Shown one piece after another: positions 7,985-15,863 of a DNA stretch of 64,000 bases; the stretch's first letter is position 1, and every line of letters starts with the position of its first letter. This DNA is from Hydrogenophaga sp. PAMC20947 (GTDB lineage: Bacteria; Pseudomonadota; Gammaproteobacteria; Burkholderiales; Burkholderiaceae_C), in contig NZ_CP039252.1 in assembly GCF_004795855.1 (NCBI RefSeq), forward strand, positions 3,224,001 to 3,288,000, in the 5' to 3' direction. The position numbers and the translations under genes were made by a program. The notes beneath the pieces were generated by a model that was not told the origin of the DNA, did no database searches, and worked only from the letters and a program-made list of their open reading frames with translations.

Positions 7985-8767
7985 ATGAGCGAACAAGCCT
8001 CCGACACCCCAGACCCGATCGCCCCCACCGAGGCGTCGCCAGAGCCCCAAGACCAGCCAACAGGCGAGGCGAGGCCGCCCCGTCCTGCAGGTCGCCGCAA
8101 CAACAAGCCGAACAACGCCGGCAGCGGTCGCGGGGGTGCACGCAACAACGCGGCGCCGGCGGCCCGCCAGCACCCTGTGCTCGATCAGTTGGCCACCCTG
8201 TACCCGGCCCTGTTTGGCGAAACGCTGCTGCCACTCAAGCGCGGCATCTTCCAGGACCTGCTCGCCGCCCAGCCCGAAGCGCTGGACAAAGACGGGCTGA
8301 AAGCCGCCCTGGCCCTGCACACGCGCTCCAGCCGCTACCTGACTGCTGTGGCTGCGGGACTGCAGCGCCACGATCTGGCGGGTGAACCGGTGGAAATCCT
8401 GGCGCCTGAGCACGTGCACCACGCGCTGATCGAAGTGTTCCGCCGCCGCGGCGCGCGCAGCCGCGAAGACCTGCGCCCCAAAATGCGCCAGCGCATTGCA
8501 GCCGCCTTTGAGGTCTCAGGCCTCTCGCGCGACGCCTACCTGGAGCTCGTTTCGGGCAAGGACGAAGAAGTCAACCAGATCACCGCCGACGCGGTCGAGG
8601 CCGCAGCCAGTGGCATCGCACGCGACGAGGCCTTGCTGCGCACCTTTGAGGCCAGCGGCAAAAATCTCAACGAGTTCGCGGACATGTACGGCTTGCATGT
8701 GCTCGACGCCAACCGCACGCTGGAACGCGCCAAGGCCCGGCGCGACCAGTCGGCTCCGGTGACATGA
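7985..8767 (+). CDS. ProQ/FinO-domain RNA-binding protein
   Basis: 260-residue predicted RNA chaperone. Residues about 1-60 are disordered and rich in Pro, Asn, Gly and Arg (RPAGRRNNKPNNAG), typical of RNA-binding tails. Residues about 61-150 are the ProQ/FinO domain (L-Y-P-A-L-F-G-E-T-L-L-P-L-K-R-G-I, then HTRSSRYLTAVA). FinO-domain proteins bind stem-loops of small RNAs and mRNA 3' ends and act in RNA stability. The C-terminal 110 residues, with E-V-S-G-L-S-R-D-A-Y and an alpha-helical end, are an extension not present in E. coli ProQ. I prefer ATG 7985; an upstream in-frame ATG at about 7937 would lie in the second hairpin. Transcription probably starts in the 110-base gap. Confidence 0.82.
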   Translation: MSEQASDTPDPIAPTEASPEPQDQPTGEARPPRPAGRRNNKPNNAGSGRGGARNNAAPAARQHPVLDQLATLYPALFGETLLPLKRGIFQDLLAAQPEALDKDGLKAALALHTRSSRYLTAVAAGLQRHDLAGEPVEILAPEHVHHALIEVFRRRGARSREDLRPKMRQRIAAAFEVSGLSRDAYLELVSGKDEEVNQITADAVEAAASGIARDEALLRTFEASGKNLNEFADMYGLHVLDANRTLERAKARRDQSAPVT

Positions 8768-8779
8768 AGCTCGCCAGGC

Positions 8780-8801
8780 CCGGCGGCCCTCAGGCCGCCG
8801 G
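8780..8801. terminator. GC-rich hairpin between convergent genes
   Basis: CCGGCGGCC (8780-8788) pairs perfectly with GGCCGCCGG (8793-8801) over a CTCA loop, and the loop contains the stop codon of the FIST gene on the minus strand. There is no T-run, so it is not a standard intrinsic terminator, but its place between two convergent stops suggests that it separates the transcripts. Confidence 0.4.
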
Positions 8802-10094
8802 CATGGTGAACACCGTCAGCACGCCGGTGTAACCGTACAACTGCTGATGGGCGATTTCGCCATTGGCAAAAAACCCCACCAGCGGTACATCGCCCAACGC
8901 GCGGCGCACGGTTTGCAGTTCAGCACTCGGTGAACCGAAGTGGGGCCCTCCCCGACCTGAGCAGCTCACGTACACCGCCCCGGCGATGCGCAGCGTTAGA
9001 GCGGGAGCGGTGCTGTCGAGTTCGGCGGCGCCCAGCGCTGCTGCCGCCTCCACGCTGATCTCTTCGGGCTCCAGCTCTTCGCGAATCTCGGCGCACACAC
9101 GCATGAGGTCGGCCCGCGCCGCCTGCACATGGCGCTCACAAAACGCCATGTGGGTCCCCACCGGCGGCTGGTCCGCAATGGCCACGCCCTTTCGGCCGGG
9201 ATCGAGACCGATCAGGTGGCGCACCGTGACTTCGGGCCCGAATTGTCCTCGTGCATGGCGCATGCCTGGCGAAGCGGCGTCATCGGGCATGTGCTGGGGT
9301 TGCGTCAAGCCCACCAGGGTGCTGCGCAATTTGGGCATCGCCTGCTCCGGCTGCTCCAGTGAAATGCCCAACTCTTTCACCAACACATCCAACGCGGGCT
9401 GACCATCGAGGGACAGGACCAGGTTGCCGTCAACCGCGGTGATCTCGTGTTCCGGCCCGACCGGCTGTGCGCCCTGGGTCACACGAGAGATCAGCTGCAC
9501 CCCAGGGCCAAAGGCAACACCGCTGAGCCCTCCGAAAAACACGCCTCCAGCCGCGCCTTGCCCGCGCAGGTGGCCGGCGCTGCTGGTGGCGAACTGCACG
9601 TCAACGGTGCGGCTGCCCGCCAGTCCGCCGAAAACATAGCCCGATGCGGTGCGTTGCGCGATCTCCGCGATGAGCTCGGGCAGATCGGGGGTTCGACCAT
9701 CGGCATGCACCAGCGCGGTGTGTGCCACAAAGCCCTCATTGCCTTGGCCGCTCACGGCCAACGGGGCCACGCCGCTGAACACCCGGTACTGATCGGGGCT
9801 GAGGTCGCACAACATGATGGCCATGGCCGGCTCATCGAAGTACTCCACATTGTTGGCCGCGATGCCCACACCCACGGTTCCCGCCCAATCCGTCACCTCG
9901 GGCAGCTCGGCACTCAGGTGTTCAAGAATCGCCTGCGCATCGGTCGCGTAGTGATCGGTCACGTAGATCAGGCCCAGCGATGGCGAGGCTGCATAGTCCG
10001 GCAGGGCCATCAGGGCGCGCAGCTGGGCCAGGACCAAAGCGGCGGCCATGCGCCATTGAGGGTGGGTGGCGTGGGCGTATGGGAATCGTTTCAT
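8790..10094 (-). CDS. FIST-domain sensory protein
   Basis: 434-residue cytosolic protein with a FIST_N domain (about residues 25-230) and a FIST_C domain (about 235-415). The family is found in two-component and chemotaxis networks and is thought to sense small molecules such as amino acids. Seen features: G-L-I-Y-V-T-D-H-Y at the first strand, G-T-V-G-V-G-I-A-A-N, S-G-Y-V-F-G-G-L-A-G-S, and in the C-terminal part CSGRGGPHFG and V-G-F-F-A-N-G-E-I-A. No kinase or receiver domain is fused to it and no signal gene adjoins. It is convergent with the ProQ-type gene. Confidence 0.85.
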   Translation of the reverse strand: MKRFPYAHATHPQWRMAAALVLAQLRALMALPDYAASPSLGLIYVTDHYATDAQAILEHLSAELPEVTDWAGTVGVGIAANNVEYFDEPAMAIMLCDLSPDQYRVFSGVAPLAVSGQGNEGFVAHTALVHADGRTPDLPELIAEIAQRTASGYVFGGLAGSRTVDVQFATSSAGHLRGQGAAGGVFFGGLSGVAFGPGVQLISRVTQGAQPVGPEHEITAVDGNLVLSLDGQPALDVLVKELGISLEQPEQAMPKLRSTLVGLTQPQHMPDDAASPGMRHARGQFGPEVTVRHLIGLDPGRKGVAIADQPPVGTHMAFCERHVQAARADLMRVCAEIREELEPEEISVEAAAALGAAELDSTAPALTLRIAGAVYVSCSGRGGPHFGSPSAELQTVRRALGDVPLVGFFANGEIAHQQLYGYTGVLTVFTMPAA

Positions 10095-10147
10095 GCAGCA
10101 TGGAGATGATGCCGGCTGATGGGATCAGGCCAGCATCAAGGGACACG

Positions 10148-11251
10148 TTAAGACTTGGAGGCGCGGCGGCCAGATGCGGCCTTGGCCGCAGGTTTCTTGC
10201 GGGCACTGCCCACGGATTTTTTGCCGGCGGGACGAGGCACAGGTGCCGACGCCGATTTCCGCGCGGGTTTGGGCGCCGTTGCGGGCGCTTGAAAGCCTGG
10301 GAAAAATACCGCCGGCAAGGGCCAGTCGCCCATGGACAGTGGCTGAGCCGTTGCGGCTTTGGGTGCACTCTTGCTGGCCACTTTCGGCGTGGCTCTGGTG
10401 CGGGGTTTTTCCTTGGCCTTGACCTTTGGTGCCGGCTGAGCGGGCTTTGTCGCGCCGCTGCCCGTCACGGCGCGCGCGGCGGCCTTGCCCATGCCCGCTG
10501 CCATGCCCACATTGCGCGCCACCGTGCCCGTGACCTTGCCGGCCACGCCCGTCGCGGTTTTCACGGCCTGCTCGGTCAGCCCCGACGCCACATGCCGCGT
10601 GGTGTCCAGCGTGGTCTGCTTGGCCACATCTTTCATGGCATTGGCCGCGATGTTCTGGAACTGCTGTGACAAAGCACCCCACCATTGCACCGGGTCGACC
10701 ACCCCGCCTTGAGGCCCGGCCTTCGCTGTTGCCCCATCCGGAGCCATGGAGGGCGCACTGGCCACAGGTGCAGGTACAGGCGCTGGGGCCGCCTCGAATG
10801 GCATGGGCGCAGGGGGCAACCCATAGGTGCGCGGAGGCACTTCCAGACCGGCAAAGGTGGTGGTGGGCGGGGGTGCAGGAGGCTGCCCGGTGAAGCTGGA
10901 AACAGTTTCCGCCGCCTTGATCTTCAGCGCATTGGCTACATCACCCAGGCTGAAATTCATCTGGTGCAAGGTCGCCAGTGTCATTTTCTGGACTTCCAGC
11001 GCCTGGATCGTCGCGCTCAGCGCCTTGGTGTTCTGGTCCAGCCAGAAATGCACCGCCTTCAGTTCTTCGATGCGCTTTTCCAGGTCTTCGACGTTGACGG
11101 TGGGCGCAACCCAGTGACTCAGGTTGGGCAGCTGGGGGAGGCTGTTGCCCAACCCCTGTGCCATCCCCCCCGCCGCTTGGCCGGCCAGGCTCTGCAAAAA
11201 CTCAAAGCCGGGGACAAATTTGCCGAAACCGCTGCCGGACGTGTCGCTCAT
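10148..11251 (-). CDS. phaM: PhaM-type polyhydroxyalkanoate granule protein
   Basis: 367-residue protein matching the PhaM pattern. The N-terminal part ([12 protein letters not shown] at residues 9-20, [19 protein letters not shown] at about 53-72) is the conserved helical region that binds PHA synthase and granules. The last 130 residues are lysine-, alanine- and proline-rich, resembling the histone-like DNA-binding tail that lets PhaM attach PHB granules to the nucleoid and share them at division. The middle is Pro/Ala-rich and low in complexity. Its presence implies that the organism makes polyhydroxybutyrate; the synthase genes are not in this window. A good ribosome site (GGAGA) precedes the start. 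Confidence 0.82.
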   Translation of the reverse strand: MSDTSGSGFGKFVPGFEFLQSLAGQAAGGMAQGLGNSLPQLPNLSHWVAPTVNVEDLEKRIEELKAVHFWLDQNTKALSATIQALEVQKMTLATLHQMNFSLGDVANALKIKAAETVSSFTGQPPAPPPTTTFAGLEVPPRTYGLPPAPMPFEAAPAPVPAPVASAPSMAPDGATAKAGPQGGVVDPVQWWGALSQQFQNIAANAMKDVAKQTTLDTTRHVASGLTEQAVKTATGVAGKVTGTVARNVGMAAGMGKAAARAVTGSGATKPAQPAPKVKAKEKPRTRATPKVASKSAPKAATAQPLSMGDWPLPAVFFPGFQAPATAPKPARKSASAPVPRPAGKKSVGSARKKPAAKAASGRRASKS

Positions 11252-11289
11252 GGATGTCTCCTGGTGGATCTTCTTGAAAATCGCGCTGT

Positions 11290-12129
11290 TCAGTCGTCCA
11301 CACCATACCGTGGGGCACGCCGTTCGCGCAAGGATGCCACACCTTCGTGTACATCGGGACCGGCAAAACCCATGAATTCCAACGCCAGCGAAGTATCAAA
11401 CGATGGACCCGCCTGGCGCAGCCAGTTGTTGAGCGAATACTTGGTCCAGCGGATGGCAGTCTGGCTGCCACTGGCCAGACGGTCGGCGACCTCATAGGCC
11501 TTGGGGAGCAAATCGGCCTCCTCCACCGCCAGCGACACCAGACCGATGCGCTCGGCCTCTTCACCGGTGATGGGATCGCACAACAGAAGGTAGTACTTCG
11601 CTTTGGCCAGCCCGCACAGCAGCGGCCAGACGATCGCGGCGTGATCGCCCGCGGCAACACCGAGCCGGGTATGCCCATCCACGATCTTGGCACTTTTGGC
11701 GGCAATCGAAATATCGGCCAGCAAGCCGGCCACCAGGCCTGCGCCCACCGCTGGACCATGCATGGCGCTCACGATGGGTTTGTCGCAATTGATGACGTTG
11801 TAAACCAAATCCCGGGCCTCTTTCCAGACCCGGGTGCGCACCTCAAAATCGGTGGCCATGTCCTGCACCAGCGCCAGGTCACCGCCGCCGGAGAAGCCCA
11901 GGCCACTGCCCCGCAACACCGCGCAGCGCACGCTGTCGTCCCGGCCCACATCACGCCAGATTTCGCTCAGTTCCCAATGCCCTTCATGCCCGGCCGTGGG
12001 CAGCTTGCCATTGCCACCGGGCCCATCGGCCCGCATCTGGATATCGAGCACGCTGGGCACGCCGCCCACCAGAGGGCCTCGGCGGGCAATGTTCAGGGTC
12101 TGGTAACGGCTGTAGTCAACGGTTGGCAT
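11290..12129 (-). CDS. Crotonase (enoyl-CoA hydratase/isomerase) family protein
   Basis: 279-residue crotonase-fold enzyme acting on acyl-CoA. The oxyanion-hole segments are seen as [16 protein letters not shown] (about residues 64-79) and [12 protein letters not shown] (about 110-121). The usual catalytic glutamates of hydratases are not evident at the second site (D-H-A-A-I-V-W-P in place of the common G-G-T-Q), so isomerase, hydrolase or decarboxylase activity is equally possible. The start at 12129 is chosen for its AGGAGA ribosome site; the open frame extends upstream without one. Neighbouring PhaM points loosely to acyl-CoA metabolism. Confidence 0.85.
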   Translation of the reverse strand: MPTVDYSRYQTLNIARRGPLVGGVPSVLDIQMRADGPGGNGKLPTAGHEGHWELSEIWRDVGRDDSVRCAVLRGSGLGFSGGGDLALVQDMATDFEVRTRVWKEARDLVYNVINCDKPIVSAMHGPAVGAGLVAGLLADISIAAKSAKIVDGHTRLGVAAGDHAAIVWPLLCGLAKAKYYLLLCDPITGEEAERIGLVSLAVEEADLLPKAYEVADRLASGSQTAIRWTKYSLNNWLRQAGPSFDTSLALEFMGFAGPDVHEGVASLRERRAPRYGVDD

Positions 12130-12312
12130 GGAAGTGTCTCCTGGAGATGGCCTGCAGTGCGGATCTGCGGCTTGTTTGAATCGACCCACACCATTCTGCC
12201 GTGCACCCGCTCGGAACTGCCGATTGACCTGCATCAAGCCCCGCCACCAGGCAACAGCGCAACATGGAGGCATGGGTGATCAATCAACGACACCTCGATA
12301 CCAGGAGCCCAC

Positions 12313-12699
12313 ATGAACCCACCGATTTCAGACACCTTTTCCCAGCAGCTTCAAGGCATGCGCACGGCCCTGCTGGATCAGCTGCGCAGCCAGCGAGGCG
12401 GTGAGATCAACCGCGCCGAAGCCGCCGCCGAAGCGCGGGACCAGCAAAGCGACGACTGGTCCAAAGCCGATGCCGATCGCGACCTGGCTGCGGCACTGGA
12501 GGAGCGCGAGTCGGCCGAACTCGTGGCGATCGACGAAGCCCTCAAACGCGTGGCCGACGGCAGTTTTGGGCTGTGCCTGGACTGCGGCATGAGCATTCCA
12601 AATGCCCGGTTGCACGCCAACCCCACCGCGTTGCGCTGTGTGGCCTGCCAGGAGAAGCTGGAGCTCGCCCATGGCAGCGCAATGCCGGCCGGTTATTGA
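12313..12699 (+). CDS. DksA/TraR-type zinc-finger protein
   Basis: 128-residue protein with an N-terminal acidic coiled coil (about residues 10-85) and a C-terminal C4 zinc finger, CLDC and CVAC separated by 17 residues (about 95-120). This is the architecture of DksA-like factors that enter the RNA polymerase secondary channel. It is shorter than housekeeping DksA (about 150 residues) and the coiled-coil tip has A-D-A-D-R-D rather than a clear D-x-x-D-x-A-based DksA tip that I could align, so it may be a paralogue with a different role. It is the first of two small genes transcribed together in the direction of 12747. Confidence 0.85.
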   Translation: MNPPISDTFSQQLQGMRTALLDQLRSQRGGEINRAEAAAEARDQQSDDWSKADADRDLAAALEERESAELVAIDEALKRVADGSFGLCLDCGMSIPNARLHANPTALRCVACQEKLELAHGSAMPAGY

Positions 12700-12746
12700 A
12701 TGCCCTGTTTTTTCACCTTGAACTTCTATAGATTGGAACCCAACCC

Positions 12747-13124
12747 ATGACCACTTTCCACGCCATTGTCTGGATGGACCACAGCCAAGCCCATGTCCTG
12801 ATGTTTGACCGGGAACACGTCGAAGCCGAGCGCATCAAGGCGCGCAGCCACCACACGCCCAAGCACGGGCATGTGGGTGCCGACAAGGATTTCTTTCAGC
12901 AGATCGCAGGTGCGCTGATCGACGTCACGGAAGTGCTGTTGACCGGGCCAGCGAACGCCAAACTGGAGTTCCGCGACTTCTGCAAACACCAGGCGCATGC
13001 GGTGGACAAAGCCATTGTCGACGTGGTGACCACCGACCACCCGAGCGACCCCCAGCTTGTGGCCATGGCGCGCCAGTATTTCCTCAAACACGACCAGCTC
13101 GCCGAAGACCCTTCGAAACGCTGA
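12747..13124 (+). CDS. Small eRF1-like (translational machinery) protein
   Basis: 125-residue soluble protein beginning H-A-I-V-W-M-D-H-S-Q-A-H-V. This opening, the His-rich middle (R-S-H-H-T-P-K-H-G-H-V-G) and the T-G-P-A-N-A-K stretch followed by V-D-H-P-S-D-P-Q-L-V-A match a bacterial family related to domain 3 of archaeal/eukaryotic release factor eRF1. Databases often label it translational machinery protein; no function is established. It follows the DksA-like gene by 47 bases, so the two may be co-transcribed. No strong Shine-Dalgarno is seen. Confidence 0.68.
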   Translation: MTTFHAIVWMDHSQAHVLMFDREHVEAERIKARSHHTPKHGHVGADKDFFQQIAGALIDVTEVLLTGPANAKLEFRDFCKHQAHAVDKAIVDVVTTDHPSDPQLVAMARQYFLKHDQLAEDPSKR

Positions 13125-13226
13125 AATTCGGGGCAGGCCGCCCGGCTTGTCCAAGGTTCGTCCGGGCGCCAGCAAGGCCGTTGTGCCAGCGGCTTCCCAG
13201 CCCCTGCTTCTTGGTATGCTGCGCGC

Positions 13227-13673
13227 ATGAACGAAGACACGCCCAACCAGGCGCTGCACACCCGCAGCCTGTTCCATTTCGCCTTCCACGTCCGGGATCT
13301 GGACGACGCCCGGCGCTTCTACGGCGAGGTGCTGGGTTGCTCGGAGGGGCGCAGCACCGACACCTGGGTGGATTTCGACTTTTTCAGCCACCAGATTTCG
13401 CTGCACCTCGGTGAGCCCTTCCCCACCACACGCACCGGCCGCGTCGGAGACCACATGGTGCCCATGCCCCACTTTGGCCTGGTGTTGCTGCTCCCACAGT
13501 GGCGGGCTCTGGCCCTTCGGCTGGAAACGGCGGACGTGGACTTCGTGCTGCAGCCTCAGGTCCGGTTCGAAGGCCTGCCAGGCGAACAGTGGACCATGTT
13601 TTTTTGCGACCCCTCGGGCAATCCGATCGAGGTCAAGGGCTTCGCCTCACTGGATCAGGTCTACGCAGCCTGA
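13227..13673 (+). CDS. VOC (glyoxalase/dioxygenase-fold) family protein
   Basis: 148-residue vicinal-oxygen-chelate protein. The opening F-H-F-A-F-H-V-R-D-L-D-D-A-R-R-F-Y-G-E-V-L-G supplies a likely metal-binding histidine, a second candidate is H in SHQISLHLG, and the third ligand is the glutamate in DPSGNPIEVKGF. These fit a metal-dependent lyase or dioxygenase such as a glyoxalase-like enzyme. The substrate cannot be given. It lies alone between the eRF1-like gene and a convergent fumarylacetoacetate hydrolase-family gene. Confidence 0.85.
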   Translation: MNEDTPNQALHTRSLFHFAFHVRDLDDARRFYGEVLGCSEGRSTDTWVDFDFFSHQISLHLGEPFPTTRTGRVGDHMVPMPHFGLVLLLPQWRALALRLETADVDFVLQPQVRFEGLPGEQWTMFFCDPSGNPIEVKGFASLDQVYAA

Positions 13674-13741
13674 AGGCTGGCGCACAAAGCCCGACCTGGG
13701 CGGCGGGGCAGCCCGATCCAAGCGCCCCGGGGCCATGGTGT

Positions 13742-14755
13742 TCAGCTGTTGGGCGCTGCGATTTTCTGATCGATCGCACCAAAAAGGCTCAGGCCATCTT
13801 TGCCCTTCATTTCGATACGGATGGTATCGCCGAACTTCATGAATTCGGTCGAGGGCTTGCCGTTGAGAATGGTCTCGATGCAGCGTTTCTCGGCGATGCA
13901 ACTGTAGCCCTTGGGCCATTCCGTTTTGCCATCGGCGCCGGGCACGCCCTTGTTGCTCACCGTACCGCTGCCCACGATAGAGCCGGCGCGCACATTGCGG
14001 GTCTTGCCGATGTGGGCAATGAGCTGTCCAAAGTGGAAGGTCATTTCAGGGCCGGCGTCGCACATGCCGACCTTGCGGCCGTTCCAGGTGCTCTCCATGG
14101 TGAGGTGGACACGCCCGCCCTGCCAGGCATCGCCCAGCTCGTCGGGCGTCACCGCCACAGGGCCGAAGGCGCTGGCGGGCTTGCTCTGGAAGAAGCCAAA
14201 GCCCTTGGCCAGTTCGGCCGGGATCAGGTTGCGCAGGGATACATCGTTGACCAGCATCAAGAGGCGCACACCCTCCAGCGCCTGCTCTGGCGTACAGCCC
14301 ATGGCCACATCACCCGTGACCACAGCGACCTCAGCTTCGAAGTCGATACCAAAGTCTTCGCTGGGCACGATCACGTCGTCGCGGGGGCCGATAAAATCGT
14401 CACCACCGCCCTGGTACATCAGGGGATCGGTGTAGAACGTCTCGGGCACTTCGCTGTTGCGGGCGGCGCGCACCAGTTCCACATGGTTGATGTACGCCGA
14501 GCCGTCAGCCCACTGATAAGTGCGGGGCAACGGCGCCATGCACTGCGCCGGATCAAACGGAAAAGCGTGGCGCGCCTTGCCCTGATTGAGGGTCACGTAC
14601 AGATCGTGCAACTGAGGCGAAATGAAGTTCCAGTCGTCCAGCGCCTGCTGCAGCTTGCTGGCGATGCCCGTCGCATAATGAGCGGTTGACAGGTCGCGCG
14701 ACACCACCACGAGTTGTCCGTCGCGCGAGCCGTCTTTGTAAGTGGCGAGTTTCAT
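13742..14755 (-). CDS. Fumarylacetoacetate hydrolase family protein
   Basis: 337-residue metal-dependent hydrolase of the FAH superfamily. The metal ligands sit in the pattern D-F-E-A-E-V-A-V-V (about residue 155) and in the D of V-N-D-V-S-L-R (about 190); F-Q-S-K-P-A-S-A-F-G-P and GSGTVSNKG are also typical. Length matches bacterial fumarylacetoacetases that finish tyrosine/homogentisate breakdown, but no homogentisate dioxygenase is next to it, so another 2,4-diketoacid or maleylpyruvate-type substrate is possible. A GGAGA site eight bases upstream fixes the start at 14755. Transcribed divergently from the IclR gene, which probably controls it. Confidence 0.85.
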   Translation of the reverse strand: MKLATYKDGSRDGQLVVVSRDLSTAHYATGIASKLQQALDDWNFISPQLHDLYVTLNQGKARHAFPFDPAQCMAPLPRTYQWADGSAYINHVELVRAARNSEVPETFYTDPLMYQGGGDDFIGPRDDVIVPSEDFGIDFEAEVAVVTGDVAMGCTPEQALEGVRLLMLVNDVSLRNLIPAELAKGFGFFQSKPASAFGPVAVTPDELGDAWQGGRVHLTMESTWNGRKVGMCDAGPEMTFHFGQLIAHIGKTRNVRAGSIVGSGTVSNKGVPGADGKTEWPKGYSCIAEKRCIETILNGKPSTEFMKFGDTIRIEMKGKDGLSLFGAIDQKIAAPNS

Positions 14756-14871
14756 GCAAGTCTCCTGCTGCCCACCAAGGGCGGTGTTGTTCTGGATTTT
14801 GCACGGATCGACCCCCCTGAGGGGCACTCTGTGCAAAACCGCCCGTGTTTATGATTACGAATAGTGAAATT

Positions 14872-14896
14872 GGTTAACCTATCCGTAAGCTCGGAT
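14872..14896. promoter_or_regulatory. Candidate IclR operator region between divergent genes
   Basis: Two adjoining palindromic elements lie in the middle of the 208-base divergent region: GGTTAACC (14872-14879) and ATCCG-6-CGGAT (14881-14896). The region is AT-richer than the genes. IclR regulators bind short inverted repeats in such places. Promoter boxes are not assigned. Confidence 0.35.
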
Positions 14897-14963
14897 TTTA
14901 GACCAAAGTCCGTTCACGCGTGAAGTTGCTCGCGAACGGCCCCCTCTTTTCTACTCCACCTCC

Positions 14964-15863
14964 ATGCCCGCCACTCAGCCCACCTCCGTCCGCCGCACCG
15001 TGTCCAGCGCAGCGTCCGCCAAGCCTGCTGGCAGCGAGAGCCTGCGCGCGGGCATCCAGTCGGTGGAGGTGGGGTTCGAGCTGCTCAACGCATTGTCCAA
15101 CGCATCCGGCGCGCTCATGCTGCGCGACCTGGCCGCCGCCGCGGGCATGAGCGCGGCCAAAGCGCACCGGTACCTGGTCAGCTTCCAGCGCATGGGGCTG
15201 GTGATCCAGGACCCGGTCAGCACCCGATACGACCTCGGCCCGGCTGCACTGCGCATCGGCCTGGCCAGCTTGAGCCGTATGGACGCCGTCAAGCTGGCCC
15301 GGGAGCGCATGGCCGATCTGCTGACGCAGACCGGCCACGTACTCGCCATCGCCGTGTGGGGCAACCAGGGGCCCACCATGGTTCACTGGGTAGAAGCCAT
15401 GCAAACCGTCCCGGTCACTTTGCGCCTGGGCGACGTGATGCCCTTGCTGACCTCGGCAACCGGCCGCTGCTTCGCCGCCTTCATGGGATCCGAAGGGCGC
15501 GACGCCCAGCGCATCTTGCCCATGATCAAGGACGAACTCACCCGGCTGAAGAAACTGCCCCCGGGCGGCCCCTCGCTGCCCGACGTTCCCCTGTCCATGG
15601 CCGAAGTCGATGCAGTGCTGGCCGAAGCCCGCCAGCAAGGACAGGCCCGTGTGGTGCACAGCCTCCTGCCCGGCGTGGCCGGGTTCTGCGCACCGGTGTT
15701 TGATGCCCAGGGGCGATTGGCCATGGGCATCGTGGTGCTGGGCTCGGTGGCCACGCTGGATACCCGGTGGGATTCGGCGCCGGCACAAGCCCTCTTGAAT
15801 TGCGCCCGACAGCTCAGCGCTGACCTGGGTCACCAGCCCCAACAACCGGGCACAGACGCATGA
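14964..15863 (+). CDS. IclR-family transcription regulator
   Basis: 299-residue regulator. Residues about 30-95 are the IclR winged helix-turn-helix (S-V-E-V-G-F-E-L-L-N-A-L, M-L-R-D-L-A-A-A-A-G-M-S-A-A-K-A-H-R-Y-L, then V-S-T-R-Y-D-L-G-P-A). Residues about 115-285 are the GAF-like effector domain (L-L-T-S-A-T-G-R-C-F-A-A-F, and G-V-A-G-F-C-A-P-V-F-D). The N-terminal 29 residues are a Ser/Ala-rich tail. It is divergent from the fumarylacetoacetate hydrolase-type gene and overlaps the following DUF3108 gene by four bases, an unusual partner for an IclR gene. Effector unknown. Confidence 0.92.
   Translation: MPATQPTSVRRTVSSAASAKPAGSESLRAGIQSVEVGFELLNALSNASGALMLRDLAAAAGMSAAKAHRYLVSFQRMGLVIQDPVSTRYDLGPAALRIGLASLSRMDAVKLARERMADLLTQTGHVLAIAVWGNQGPTMVHWVEAMQTVPVTLRLGDVMPLLTSATGRCFAAFMGSEGRDAQRILPMIKDELTRLKKLPPGGPSLPDVPLSMAEVDAVLAEARQQGQARVVHSLLPGVAGFCAPVFDAQGRLAMGIVVLGSVATLDTRWDSAPAQALLNCARQLSADLGHQPQQPGTDA

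Noticed and set aside
13499..14689. 396-codon plus-strand frame opposite the FAH-type gene
   Set aside because: Antisense to a clear hydrolase gene; sequence is not protein-like.
14813..14831. CCCC-tga-GGGG followed by GCAC-TCT-GTGC, similar to the head of the repeat family
   Set aside because: It lacks the CCGGC-AAA-GCCGG stem, so I did not count it as a fifth copy.
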